From the NCBI GenBank assembly GCA_017510445.1, contig JAFWNF010000007.1, forward strand, positions 1 through 64,000: 64,000 bases of DNA, read 5' to 3'. This document shows, in pieces, positions 9,890 to 17,496 of the stretch. A program made the translations under genes and the position numbers. How positions within the stretch are numbered: the stretch's first letter is position 1; every line of letters starts with the position of its first letter. Under the pieces are notes generated by a model. It was not told where the DNA came from and did not search any database. It worked only from the letters and a program-made list of their open reading frames with translations. Source of the DNA: Candidatus Saccharimonadota bacterium. GTDB lineage: Bacteria; Patescibacteriota; Saccharimonadia; Saccharimonadales; Saccharimonadaceae.

Positions 9890-10006
9890 AGCTTTTGTAT
9901 AAAATAATTATACAAAAGCCAAAAATAAAAATTATAGCCAAAAATAACTCCACACTCTACACACTTATAAAAAGACCGGTTTTCCTCGCAGTGGCCGGTC
10001 TTTTTG
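9890..10006 (+). ncRNA. Candidate small RNA of about 117 nt
   Basis: Bounded by the promoter at 9855-9883 and an intrinsic terminator at 9969-10006. The 5' part forms a 12-bp hairpin (GCTTTTGTATAA and its complement). It is followed by two copies of AGCCAAAAATAA about 18 bases apart, and a short CA-rich single-stranded section. There is no ATG or ribosome-binding site, so it is probably non-coding. It is convergent with tmRNA. Confidence 0.6.
9969..10006 (+). terminator. Intrinsic terminator of the small RNA
   Basis: AAAAAGACCGG and CCGGTCTTTTT form an 11-bp stem around a 15-base loop, ending in a T run. It could terminate in both directions. Confidence 0.85.
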
Positions 10007-10121
10007 TTAAAAAACCTGGCAAATTTAGCGAGTAATGTCCGACAAAAACGTAGCGCGTGGAGACTCTGGCGCCTTGTTTTAGGTCTTCAAGGCGCCGCCA
10101 AACTTCACTATTTCAAGACCA

Positions 10122-10143
10122 TCAAAAAATCGAGCTCTGGCTC
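10122..10143 (-). terminator. tmRNA terminator
   Basis: Minus strand CGAGC-CAGA-GCTCG followed by six T residues, 25 bases past the tmRNA 3' end. A second, stronger hairpin (GGCGCCTTG and its complement, about 10069-10097) lies further downstream. Confidence 0.75.
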
Positions 10144-10167
10144 GGTTTTTTGTTCATAAATTCAATT

Positions 10168-10525
10168 TGGTGGAGCTGCCGGATACTGCCTCCGGGTCCG
10201 AAAAATCACTTGGATAGTATTCTACGCACATAGTTCCTTGTTTCATTTTAGCTAAAACTCACAAGCTGCAAGCAACAAAACTCATGAAAGCCATGACAAA
10301 ATTGTCGGGATTATTCTCGTCACAGAATAAACCGTATTCCCGCTATATGATAATTCCTATCCTACGGAACCTCAGATAGAAACCAGCCTATAAATAGAAT
10401 TTAGGCATAAGCTGGCATGTAAGCAACATGCGCAGTTTTTGTGTTTTTAGCACTTATTAATACTTACGGTATTCAATCGGTACGCCTACTATCTGTTAAT
10501 AATTCGTCTAAGCTTTGTCAGCCCC
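10168..10525 (-). ncRNA. ssrA: Transfer-messenger RNA (tmRNA)
   Basis: A 358-nt RNA that rescues stalled ribosomes. The 5' GGGGCTG pairs with 3' CAGCTCC to form the tRNA-like acceptor, and the T arm TTCGGACCCGG...TCCGG and an encoded CCA are clear. The tag frame read from the resume codon GCT gives AKNTKTAHVAYMPAYA then TAA, ending Ala-Tyr-Ala rather than the usual Leu-Ala-Ala. The resume point is inferred from the open frame and its position. It has its own terminator at 10122-10143. Confidence 0.93.
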
Positions 10526-10610
10526 AACCCTTATATTATAGCATATTCCTCTTTAAAATGCTACTTTTATTTTGGTTGTGTTTTCTTCTAAAATAAAGTA
10601 ATCTAGATGT

Positions 10611-12116
10611 ATGATATCGAAAGTCTATTCCGCAATTCCCTACGGATACGAAGGCTATATCGTAGAAGTAGAAGGGACGACAAACAGAGGTCTTCCAAGT
10701 TTCAATATAGTTGGTATGGCAGACCGAACAATCAATGAGTCTAGAGAAAGAGTAAAAAGCGCGCTTGTTAATTCTTCTTTTTCCTTTCCCGATAAGCGCA
10801 TTACAATAAACCTTGCTCCTGCCGATCTCCCTAAAGACGGCTCTTATCTTGATCTGGCAATCGCTTTATCGGTTCTTATCTCTTCTAATCAGTTGCAACA
10901 GAAAGACGTAGAAAAACGTTTATTTGTTGGTGAATTGTCCTTAGACGGTAAATTACGGCCAATAAAAGGCATTATAAATATCGTTGAAGCCGCAAAGAAA
11001 CATGGCTTTAAAGAAATATATCTCCCAGCTAATAATCTCGAACAGGCCTCACTAATTCAAGGAGTTAAGCTCTTTGGAGTAAAAGATTTACAACAACTCT
11101 TCCTTCATCTCAAAAATGAAAGCTTGATTGAGCCCACAAAAAATGTTGTTAAAAAAACTGTAACAGATACAGAAGGGCCGTTTTTAGACCATATTCGTGG
11201 TCAGGCCATTGCTAAAAGAGCTATGGCTATCGCTATTGCCGGGCACCACAATATTCTAATTTCTGGCCCTCCAGGGGCTGGAAAAACTCTCTTAGCTAAA
11301 GTCGCCGCAAACCTTCTGCCAGATCTTTCGCCAAAAGAACAAATTGCCATTACGAAAATTCACTCGATTGCAAATGTTTCAACCGAAATTGCAACGAAAA
11401 GACCTTTTCGTTCACCCCATCATACTGCCAGTTCCGTATCGATAATTGGTGGCGGGACGAACGCTCTGCCGGGCGAAATATCCTTAGCACATTATGGCGT
11501 TCTTTTTCTTGATGAAATTCCAGAATACCCACGCAGTGTGCTTGAAGCCTTAAGACAACCTCTTGAGGATAAGAAAATATCCATTTCCCGCGCAAGCCGT
11601 AAAACAACCTATCCTGCCGACTTTATGCTCATAGCTACCATGAATCCCTGCCCGTGCGGATATGCTGGCGATCCTACCCATGAATGCAAATGTTCCTCAA
11701 ACCAAATCGAAAACTATAATAAAAAGCTTTCTGGTCCACTATTTGACCGCATCGACATGAACGTCGAAGTCCAAAAAGTAGACAATGCCGATCTACTCAA
11801 AAATGAAGATACTGGAGCCAAAGAACATAATGTTGTAAAAAATAAAATAAAAGAAGCCGTCGAGCGCCAACATCTCCGTTATAAAAAAGATGGCCTTTAC
11901 AACAGTTCCCTCTCCTCACATCAGGTCTCAACGCTTTTAAATCTCTCAAAATCCGCTGAACAATTTTTGTATAATGCCTCTGAAAAATTAAACCTGTCGG
12001 CTCGCTCCTATTTTAAGATTATTAAAGTTGCTCAGACCATCGCTGACTTAGAAGGCACCGATAATATTACCGAGGCCCACATCTCAGAAGCTTTGTCTTA
12101 TCGAAAAAGGCGCTAA
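10611..12116 (+). CDS. comM: YifB/ComM-family Mg-chelatase-like AAA+ ATPase
   Basis: A 501-residue protein. An N-terminal ribosomal-S5-like/ChlI domain (to about 165) is followed by an AAA+ core with Walker A GPPGAGKT (about 220), Walker B LFLDEIPE (about 303) and the C-terminal Mg-chelatase segment with a CPCG...C cysteine cluster near 345-362. In other bacteria ComM is a hexameric helicase that promotes branch migration in natural transformation; with type IV pilus genes in the same window a role in DNA uptake is plausible but inferred. The -10-like TAATCT ends six bases before the ATG. Length is normal for the family. Confidence 0.95.
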   Translation: MISKVYSAIPYGYEGYIVEVEGTTNRGLPSFNIVGMADRTINESRERVKSALVNSSFSFPDKRITINLAPADLPKDGSYLDLAIALSVLISSNQLQQKDVEKRLFVGELSLDGKLRPIKGIINIVEAAKKHGFKEIYLPANNLEQASLIQGVKLFGVKDLQQLFLHLKNESLIEPTKNVVKKTVTDTEGPFLDHIRGQAIAKRAMAIAIAGHHNILISGPPGAGKTLLAKVAANLLPDLSPKEQIAITKIHSIANVSTEIATKRPFRSPHHTASSVSIIGGGTNALPGEISLAHYGVLFLDEIPEYPRSVLEALRQPLEDKKISISRASRKTTYPADFMLIATMNPCPCGYAGDPTHECKCSSNQIENYNKKLSGPLFDRIDMNVEVQKVDNADLLKNEDTGAKEHNVVKNKIKEAVERQHLRYKKDGLYNSSLSSHQVSTLLNLSKSAEQFLYNASEKLNLSARSYFKIIKVAQTIADLEGTDNITEAHISEALSYRKRR

Positions 12117-12120
12117 CCCC

Positions 12121-12149
12121 TTGTTTTTTATACGTTTTTTTGGTATAAT
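12121..12149 (+). promoter_or_regulatory. infC-rpmI-rplT-rpmB promoter
   Basis: TTGTTT (12121-12126), 17-base spacer, TATAAT (12144-12149), with a leader of about 28 bases before the infC ATA start. Confidence 0.7.
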
Positions 12150-12182
12150 CTTCAACAGGTTAATTCAAGAGAAAGGAACACC

Positions 12183-12701
12183 ATAAATAAATCATCACAC
12201 ACGAAGATTAATGGAGAAATCCGTTATCCTGAAGTTCGTGTCATCGGTTCAAATGGAGAGCAACTTGGCATCATGTCAAGTAAAGAAGCTCAAGTTCTTG
12301 CTCGCGATCAAGGAGTAGATTTAGTGGAAATCGCCGCTAATGCCAACCCTCCCGTTGTCAAAATCATCGATTGGGGCAAATACCAATACCAAAAGATGAA
12401 AGAAGAAGCCAAAAATCGTAAGAAAGCCCGTGAAAAACAATCCGAGCTTAAACAGATGAAGATCGGCCTCAAAATTAGCGATAACGACCTAAACATTAAA
12501 GTCCGTAAAATCAGAGGCTTTCTCGATGATGGCGACCGCGCCAAGATTATGATAGTCTTCCGTGGCCGCGAAATGGCTCATAAGGAGATTGGGCAAGAAC
12601 TCCTTGATAAAGTTCTTGGTCTTCTTGGAGAAGGCATTATCGTTGAAGGAAAACCCCAATTTAACGGACGTAACTTATCAGTCGGAGTTCGGAAGAAGTA
12701 G
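12183..12701 (+). CDS. infC: Translation initiation factor IF-3, with ATA start codon
   Basis: Binds the 30S subunit and checks start codon and initiator tRNA. The N-domain begins KINGEIRYPEVRVIG and the C-domain DNDLNIKVRKIRGFL...GREM is complete. The first ATG (12273) would remove about 30 conserved residues. In frame upstream, ATA at 12183 lies five bases after AAAGGA and gives 172 residues, the normal IF-3 length. Rare AUU/AUA/AUC starts on infC are the known basis of IF-3 autocontrol in other bacteria; that control is inferred here. It heads an operon with rpmI, rplT and rpmB. Confidence 0.93.
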   Translation: MNKSSHTKINGEIRYPEVRVIGSNGEQLGIMSSKEAQVLARDQGVDLVEIAANANPPVVKIIDWGKYQYQKMKEEAKNRKKAREKQSELKQMKIGLKISDNDLNIKVRKIRGFLDDGDRAKIMIVFRGREMAHKEIGQELLDKVLGLLGEGIIVEGKPQFNGRNLSVGVRKK

Positions 12702-12767
12702 TCCTTTTACTTCCACGGCTCTCTGATCGCACATCATTCATCAATACTTAATCAAAAAAGGAGTAAC

Positions 12768-12962
12768 ATGCCTAAGTTAAAAACTCACAAAGGCACCGCA
12801 AAACGCATCAAGATCACCGGCTCTGGTAAGCTTGTTCGCGAACGCGCCTACGGCAACCATATTCTTGCCAAAAAATCTAAAGCCAGAAAACGCAACATGA
12901 AAACCGCTGCGACTATCGACGGCAAAATCGCTAAAAACATTAAGACCGCATTAGGAGTTTAA
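12768..12962 (+). CDS. rpmI: 50S ribosomal protein L35
   Basis: A 64-residue highly basic protein of the large subunit. It starts [21 protein letters not shown], typical of L35, and length is normal. AAAAGGAGTAAC precedes the ATG. It is second in the conserved infC-rpmI-rplT operon; in E. coli this operon is repressed by L20, but I did not identify the L20 site here. Confidence 0.97.
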   Translation: MPKLKTHKGTAKRIKITGSGKLVRERAYGNHILAKKSKARKRNMKTAATIDGKIAKNIKTALGV

Positions 12963-12964
12963 TC

Positions 12965-13315
12965 ATGAGAGTAAAACGTGGCGTTTCGGCTCGTGCCAAA
13001 CACAAGAAGATTTTAAACAAAGCTAAAGGGATGCAACATTACCGCACCCGTAGCTTCCGCCTTGCCAAACAAGGCGTCATCAAATCACTTCGCTATTCTT
13101 ACCGCGATCGTCGCAACAAAAAACGCGATCTTCGCGCCCTCTGGATCACCCGCATCAACAATGCGTCTCGTGAACTTGGTCTTTCCTATTCTCAGCTCAT
13201 TGCTGGCATGAAAGCCAAAAACATCACCATCGATCGCAAAATGCTCGCTGATCTCGCCGTAAACAATCCAAAAGCTTTTGAAGCAATCGTTAATACCGTA
13301 AAGGAGAAGAAATAA
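12965..13315 (+). CDS. rplT: 50S ribosomal protein L20
   Basis: A 116-residue early 23S rRNA-binding assembly protein. The basic N-terminal arm ([22 protein letters not shown]) and globular domain ([25 protein letters not shown]) are typical and length is normal. It begins two bases after the rpmI stop. Its stop codon overlaps the ATG of rpmB by one base (TAATG), so the two are translationally coupled. Confidence 0.98.
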   Translation: MRVKRGVSARAKHKKILNKAKGMQHYRTRSFRLAKQGVIKSLRYSYRDRRNKKRDLRALWITRINNASRELGLSYSQLIAGMKAKNITIDRKMLADLAVNNPKAFEAIVNTVKEKK

Positions 13316-13506
13316 TGGCAGTCTGCGAAATCACCGGCAAAGGTAAAATGTACGGGCACAACGTTTCTTTCTCCCAGAGAAAGACCCGCAAGGTTTTCAA
13401 ACCAAACGTCCAAAAGAAAACTTTGATTATTGATGGCAAAAAGGTCAAATGCAATGTTTCGACCTCCGCTCTTCGTACCCTGAAGAAAAAAGGCATCATC
13501 AAATAA
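13315..13506 (+). CDS. rpmB: 50S ribosomal protein L28
   Basis: A 63-residue large-subunit protein. It has the L28 signature [33 protein letters not shown]. It overlaps rplT by one base and ends the infC operon at a strong bidirectional terminator. rpmB is not usually in this operon in model bacteria, so the arrangement is lineage-specific. Confidence 0.95.
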   Translation: MAVCEITGKGKMYGHNVSFSQRKTRKVFKPNVQKKTLIIDGKKVKCNVSTSALRTLKKKGIIK

Positions 13507-13532
13507 TAATCTAGAATCTGGAAAATCAAAAT

Positions 13533-13555
13533 CCCACCCTTTCGGGTGGGTTTTT
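13533..13555. terminator. Bidirectional terminator between rpmB and rnpB
   Basis: CCCACCC-TTTC-GGGTGGG followed by TTTTTG on the plus strand and preceded by an A-rich run. It can therefore stop both the ribosomal protein operon and RNase P RNA transcription. Confidence 0.9.
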
Positions 13556-13560
13556 GATAT

Positions 13561-13985
13561 GAGCTTTCAATAAGCCGGGTTCTGTAGCCTACAAGTAGGC
13601 TGACAATCATCTATCTAGACAAAGGATTGCTCCTCTGTTCAAGCGGTAAACGTGCATCTTCGGGTCAAAGTATCTAGCACTCCTTGCAACCAGTAGGGTT
13701 TGCCTCCAGTCAGTGTCACCACTAACTGCCGTGGGCTCTTACCCCACACTTTTCACCCTTACCTGGCTTCTAGGACCGCCAGAATTGGTAATTTCTCCGA
13801 ACGAAGCGCTGTTATTGACAGAGCGAGTTCGGAAAATTGCCAAGGCTGGTGGCCCTATAAGTCAGGCGGTTTTGTTTCTGTGGTACTTTCCCTATCCTTT
13901 CGAACGGTCGTCGTTAACGACTACTGTACCCTATGTTGCCCGGACTTTCCTCTCGAGTTTCCTCCAGCGATTGTCTTTAGAGCTC
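13561..13985 (-). ncRNA. rnpB: RNase P RNA, bacterial type A
   Basis: The catalytic RNA of tRNA 5' processing. The minus strand has GAGGAAAGTCCGGGC near the 5' end and ACAGAACCCGGCTTAT near the 3' end, the universal core, with terminal GAGCT/AGCTC pairing as P1. Length is about 425 nt. It starts only four bases after the stop of the Nudix-RNase H gene, so it is either processed from that mRNA or driven by a promoter inside it. Confidence 0.95.
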
Positions 13986-13989
13986 ATGC

Positions 13990-14850
13990 CTATTCTATCA
14001 CATTTTCCTCAAAATGTCTATCGACGGCCTCATTAGCGGCCTCATCTGCCTCTATATTTTGTTCTCGTTTTACGTGGACGAATGCACATGCCTCAAAATT
14101 ATCAAGAAGCTTTTGAATATCATCATAGATCGGCATAATATCTTTATTCTTAATTTTATACACACCATTCATCTGATTAACCATCATTAAATTATCGCTA
14201 ACGAATCTTACCGACTTTAGCCCCATCTCAATTGCTTGCTCACAACCTTCTTTCAGGGCATAGTATTCAGCCACTCTACTCGTCGCAAAACCAATGAATT
14301 CACCGCCCTTTTTCAAAAGTCGATCCCCGTCTCCAATAATGTAATAGCCAATCCCAGCTGGGCCAGGATTTCCTCTGCTACATCCATCGACAAACACCGT
14401 CGCCGCGTTCGCAACATTGCGATAATTACCTTTCTTCGTCTCTTTTCGTCCATAAAGAATTTCGAGTACAGAAAGGCTAGAATCATTTAACCTGATTCCG
14501 CCCTGTTCAACATTATTACTAAATTTATAAGAGGTGTAGTTATCTCCTAGAACAATCTTCTGGTCATCTGAAACTATAATTTCATAAACGATATATAAAT
14601 TTCCTAGCTGGCTCGCCCCTTCTAGAGAGAGAAAAGTAATTGCATCAACTAACTTAATCGAGGTTGTTTGTAGACCAATCTCTTCATAAACAATCCTCGA
14701 CATTGCCTCTTCAGGTTGTTCCCCAAAATGAATCTTACCTGTAGGTATCTCCCAAATAGCAACGCCTTCAGCTCTTCCTAAATTTTTCTTCACAAACAAA
14801 ATATCATCATTTTTCTTGATGATACCAACAACTCTAATTCTCTGTTTCAT
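13990..14850 (-). CDS. Nudix hydrolase-ribonuclease HI fusion
   Basis: 286 residues, two domains. The N-terminal Nudix fold (about 1-135) has the Nudix box G-x5-E-x7-R-I-V-Y-E-E, in which the first Glu of the catalytic REUxEE is Ile, so hydrolase activity may be weakened or the domain may only bind nucleotides. The C-terminal RNase HI domain (about 148-275) keeps all four acidic residues: FVDG, AEYYAL, SDN and EADEAAN. It could remove RNA from RNA-DNA hybrids. GGTGGGAATAA precedes the ATG. A structured leader lies upstream and rnpB starts four bases downstream. Confidence 0.9.
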   Translation of the reverse strand: MKQRIRVVGIIKKNDDILFVKKNLGRAEGVAIWEIPTGKIHFGEQPEEAMSRIVYEEIGLQTTSIKLVDAITFLSLEGASQLGNLYIVYEIIVSDDQKIVLGDNYTSYKFSNNVEQGGIRLNDSSLSVLEILYGRKETKKGNYRNVANAATVFVDGCSRGNPGPAGIGYYIIGDGDRLLKKGGEFIGFATSRVAEYYALKEGCEQAIEMGLKSVRFVSDNLMMVNQMNGVYKIKNKDIMPIYDDIQKLLDNFEACAFVHVKREQNIEADEAANEAVDRHFEENVIE

Positions 14851-14873
14851 TTATTCCCACCGTTTTTCTTTAA

Positions 14874-15012
14874 AACCCTAGTGACCATATTTTCCCCGTA
14901 ATAGATACAAGGTGGGTAAAATCTTATGCGCGATTTCCACGGAAATCTGCCACGAAATCCCTATAACATGATTATTCAGGAAAATCATGCCGCCACTAGG
15001 GCTATATATATT
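14874..15012 (-). ncRNA. Structured leader or small RNA upstream of Nudix-RNase H gene
   Basis: On the minus strand CCCTAGTG (14993-15000) pairs with CACTAGGG (14875-14882), closing a domain of about 125 nt. Inside are hairpins CATGATT...AATCATG and GATTTCC-GTGG-AAATC. The extended -10 TGCTATAAT (around 15015) precedes it. The closing stem ends about 25 bases before the start codon at 14850, as in a regulatory leader. No known riboswitch motif was recognised. Confidence 0.55.
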
Positions 15013-15020
15013 ATAGCAGT

Positions 15021-15680
15021 TTAAAGCCCAACAATCCAGTAGAAAAACCTCAGAATCCCATCCACTCCACCAGATATAATCACCGAGAACGCACTCCCAA
15101 AAATCATAATCAATCCATAAACGATCCATATCCCAAACATTTCAATCTTGTTCATAACGTTTCTAAACCCATCTGGAGCAATCGCATAAAGAATTCTCGA
15201 ACCATCGAGTGGTGGGATCGGAATCATATTGAATACTGCAAAGCCAAGATTAACCATCACAAAATAGCTAAGAATAAGATCGGCAATTTCATTTAACCCA
15301 TTTCCGAAATTCATAATTAGAAAATACCTAATCATAAACGCCAAAAAAGCTAAAACTAAATTTGTCAAAGGCCCAGCAAGGGCGACAAGAGCCATTCCCC
15401 ACTCTTTCCATTTTAAATTTCGGAAATTAACAGGTACAGGTTTTGCCCCTCCAAATACAGTCCCACCCATAATAAACAAAAGTAATGGTAGAATTACTGA
15501 ATAAAACGGATCTAAATGTTTCAACGGATTTAGAGTTAATCTGCCGCTCAATTTTGCTGTATCGTCACCCAATTTATAGGCAACAAATCCGTGCATCAGT
15601 TCATGAAGCGTCATTGATATCAAAATGACGCCAAGAACAATAATAATGCCCAATATTATGTCTACGATATTATTTTCCAT
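15021..15680 (-). CDS. Site-2-type zinc metalloprotease, M50 family
   Basis: 219 residues, about five transmembrane helices. The zinc motif HELMH (about residue 26-30) lies in the first helix region and the third ligand motif NMIPIPPLDGSRIL near residue 155 is typical of the short FPM/SREBF-type M50 peptidases (no PDZ domain). Such enzymes cleave membrane-embedded substrates. It starts one base after the MBL-fold gene, in a minus-strand run with the wHTH gene, miaA and thrS. The substrate cannot be told from sequence. Confidence 0.93.
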   Translation of the reverse strand: MENNIVDIILGIIIVLGVILISMTLHELMHGFVAYKLGDDTAKLSGRLTLNPLKHLDPFYSVILPLLLFIMGGTVFGGAKPVPVNFRNLKWKEWGMALVALAGPLTNLVLAFLAFMIRYFLIMNFGNGLNEIADLILSYFVMVNLGFAVFNMIPIPPLDGSRILYAIAPDGFRNVMNKIEMFGIWIVYGLIMIFGSAFSVIISGGVDGILRFFYWIVGL

Positions 15681-15681
15681 A

Positions 15682-16137
15682 TTAATTCAGAGCGACCACC
15701 TCAAGTGTAGATGGGAGCGATTCAAGGCTCTTAACTTTCAGTTTCTTCTCAACACGCGCAGTTAATTTCAGCTCAGAAACCATTCCGTCAATATTTCCCA
15801 TAGAAACCACGACTTTTGGTTCGATTTCGCGAACTGATCTCACTGAAGACGTACAGAGAATATCAGAAACCCCAAGATCATCTAAGCCATCTTCGATACC
15901 ATCAATAATTCCCACATGAACATTAGAAACTTCGACATCATAAATTACTCTGTTTTTATTTTCGCCGACAGCAATACCACGAACCGTCAAATCTCCAATT
16001 TCAAACTCGCCAGGTCCAGAAATCACGCCAACGCCCAGATTTCCACCAATCGTACCATCACTAACGTTAAAAGATACTGAACACTTTTTTGTGGTGATTG
16101 TAATAATATCTTGATTTTTACTTTCAATTTCAAACAT
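15682..16137 (-). CDS. MBL-fold metallohydrolase-like protein, degenerate
   Basis: 151 residues of repetitive beta-strand pattern with the phrase ISGPGEFEIGDLTVRG, typical of the short UlaG-like beta-lactamase-fold proteins common in Patescibacteria. The HxHxDH metal motif is missing, so hydrolase activity is doubtful. It lies between the M50 protease and the wHTH gene with gaps of only one or two bases. I place the family with moderate confidence and assign no reaction. Confidence 0.75.
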   Translation of the reverse strand: MFEIESKNQDIITITTKKCSVSFNVSDGTIGGNLGVGVISGPGEFEIGDLTVRGIAVGENKNRVIYDVEVSNVHVGIIDGIEDGLDDLGVSDILCTSSVRSVREIEPKVVVSMGNIDGMVSELKLTARVEKKLKVKSLESLPSTLEVVALN

Positions 16138-16139
16138 TT

Positions 16140-16745
16140 TTACTCCTTTATGATTTTCTCTGGATCAATTATTTCTGTTATTTCCATCTCTAGAACATCA
16201 AGAACAAACCTATCTCGAACGCTCTTTCGATAAATAAAATCGTCTTTTGAAAGAATTACATAGTTTAAAGGTTTTCCCTGTTTCTTCTCGACAACTTCTG
16301 CCCAACGCGACAATTTCTTCGTTCGATCGTCACCGATAATTAAAAGATCAATCCCATCCTGCCCAGGCAATCTATTTGTTAAAATTAACCCCTTTAGATA
16401 TTTCTTAACTGGACGAATAATTTCATCCCAAGAGCTCTCGCGCACATCTTTATCTTTAAGCGTATCAACTTTTTTCGAAAACATCTCAACAAGTGGTTTA
16501 AAATATGGATGTTTTGGATTCGCCGAATAATAAACTTTATTATCGAATGTCTCGTTGCGAATTACGCCAATACTCTCTAAATTCATCAGTTCTCGTCTTA
16601 CTGAATTAATCTGTTCTTCAATTACGCGAGTTATTTCTCGCACATAATAAGATTTTCCTGGATTTTCAAAAAATAATTTCAAAAGCTTCGCCCGAGTCTT
16701 CGAGCCGAAAATTTTTTCTGTTGGAGTATTATTTTCTTTGCTCAT
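16140..16745 (-). CDS. Winged-helix regulator with nucleotidyltransferase-like domain
   Basis: 201 residues. Residues 10-75 form a winged helix (IFGSKTRAKLLKLFFENP..SYYVREITR..LESIGVIR). The remainder resembles the minimal nucleotidyltransferase fold (DGIDLLIIGD) that often follows this wHTH in CPR proteins, but the catalytic GS-x-DxD pattern is not clear. It is probably a transcription factor. It overlaps the end of miaA by 17 bases, so it is translationally coupled. Confidence 0.8.
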   Translation of the reverse strand: MSKENNTPTEKIFGSKTRAKLLKLFFENPGKSYYVREITRVIEEQINSVRRELMNLESIGVIRNETFDNKVYYSANPKHPYFKPLVEMFSKKVDTLKDKDVRESSWDEIIRPVKKYLKGLILTNRLPGQDGIDLLIIGDDRTKKLSRWAEVVEKKQGKPLNYVILSKDDFIYRKSVRDRFVLDVLEMEITEIIDPEKIIKE

Positions 16746-17496
16746 TCTGAATATATTTTAGCACGGTTGATTCAATTTTTTCAAGCGATGCCCAAATTAT
16801 ATTCTTATTTCTTTTGAACCAAGTCATTTGTCTTTTTGCTAAATGATAGTCCTCATAAAAAGCCTGCTCTTTCGCAACAGAAAGATCTAATTCTCCCTGC
16901 AAATATTTCCAGACGAATTCATAAATATCACTTTTCATAGCTTGATTGTCCCAACCATATTTTTCTACCAACACTCTTGTTTCTTCGAATAGCTCTTCGC
17001 AAAACATTTTTTCTATCCTTCTTTTTAGCCTATCTCTCAGTTCATCTCGTTCAACTTTAATACCAAAAATTAAATATTTTTGTTCAATTTTATCCCTATC
17101 TGAACAACTTTTTTTCGACTGTTCTGTAAATTTATAGTCGTAAATCAACGCATCAACATAAAGCCCCGTTCCACCAGCGATAATTGGTACATGACCCCGC
17201 TCTTCAATTTCAGAAATCTTTTGCTCAGCATACGCTTTAAAATCGGCTACAGTAAACCTTTCTCCAGGTTCAACTAAGTCTATTCCAAAATGTGGCACTC
17301 CGTCCTGTTCTTCAACGCTTGGTTTTGCCGTGCCAATGTCCATACCTTTATAGATTGCACGCGAATCAGCCGAAATAATCTCTCCACCGATTTTCTTTGC
17401 AATATTAACCGCTACCCCAGTTTTTCCGGAGCCAGTCGGACCAACAATTACAATAACTTTATTATTTGGCTTTTTTGATAAATTCTTCGAGTTCAT
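16729..17496 (-). CDS. miaA: tRNA dimethylallyltransferase
   Basis: Transfers a dimethylallyl group to A37 of tRNAs reading U-starting codons. P-loop GPTGSGKT at about residue 18, then ADSRAIYKGMDIGTAKP and GGTGLYVDALI are canonical. At about 255 residues it is shorter than the usual 300 because the central insertion is reduced and the C-terminus trimmed. The ATG at 17496 is preferred to an earlier TTG; it overlaps the end of thrS by 35 bases, and the P-loop strand begins right after the thrS stop, so no shorter start is possible. Confidence 0.95.
   Translation of the reverse strand: MNSKNLSKKPNNKVIVIVGPTGSGKTGVAVNIAKKIGGEIISADSRAIYKGMDIGTAKPSVEEQDGVPHFGIDLVEPGERFTVADFKAYAEQKISEIEERGHVPIIAGGTGLYVDALIYDYKFTEQSKKSCSDRDKIEQKYLIFGIKVERDELRDRLKRRIEKMFCEELFEETRVLVEKYGWDNQAMKSDIYEFVWKYLQGELDLSVAKEQAFYEDYHLAKRQMTWFKRNKNIIWASLEKIESTVLKYIQNEQRK

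Noticed and set aside
11350-11607. Antisense ORF inside the comM-like gene, and other shadow ORFs
   Set aside because: They lie opposite well-conserved coding sequence, without ribosome-binding sites or recognised motifs.
14878-15129. 83-residue ORF across the structured leader
   Set aside because: It overlaps the end of the M50 gene on the same strand in another frame, has no ribosome-binding site, and coincides with the paired RNA elements.
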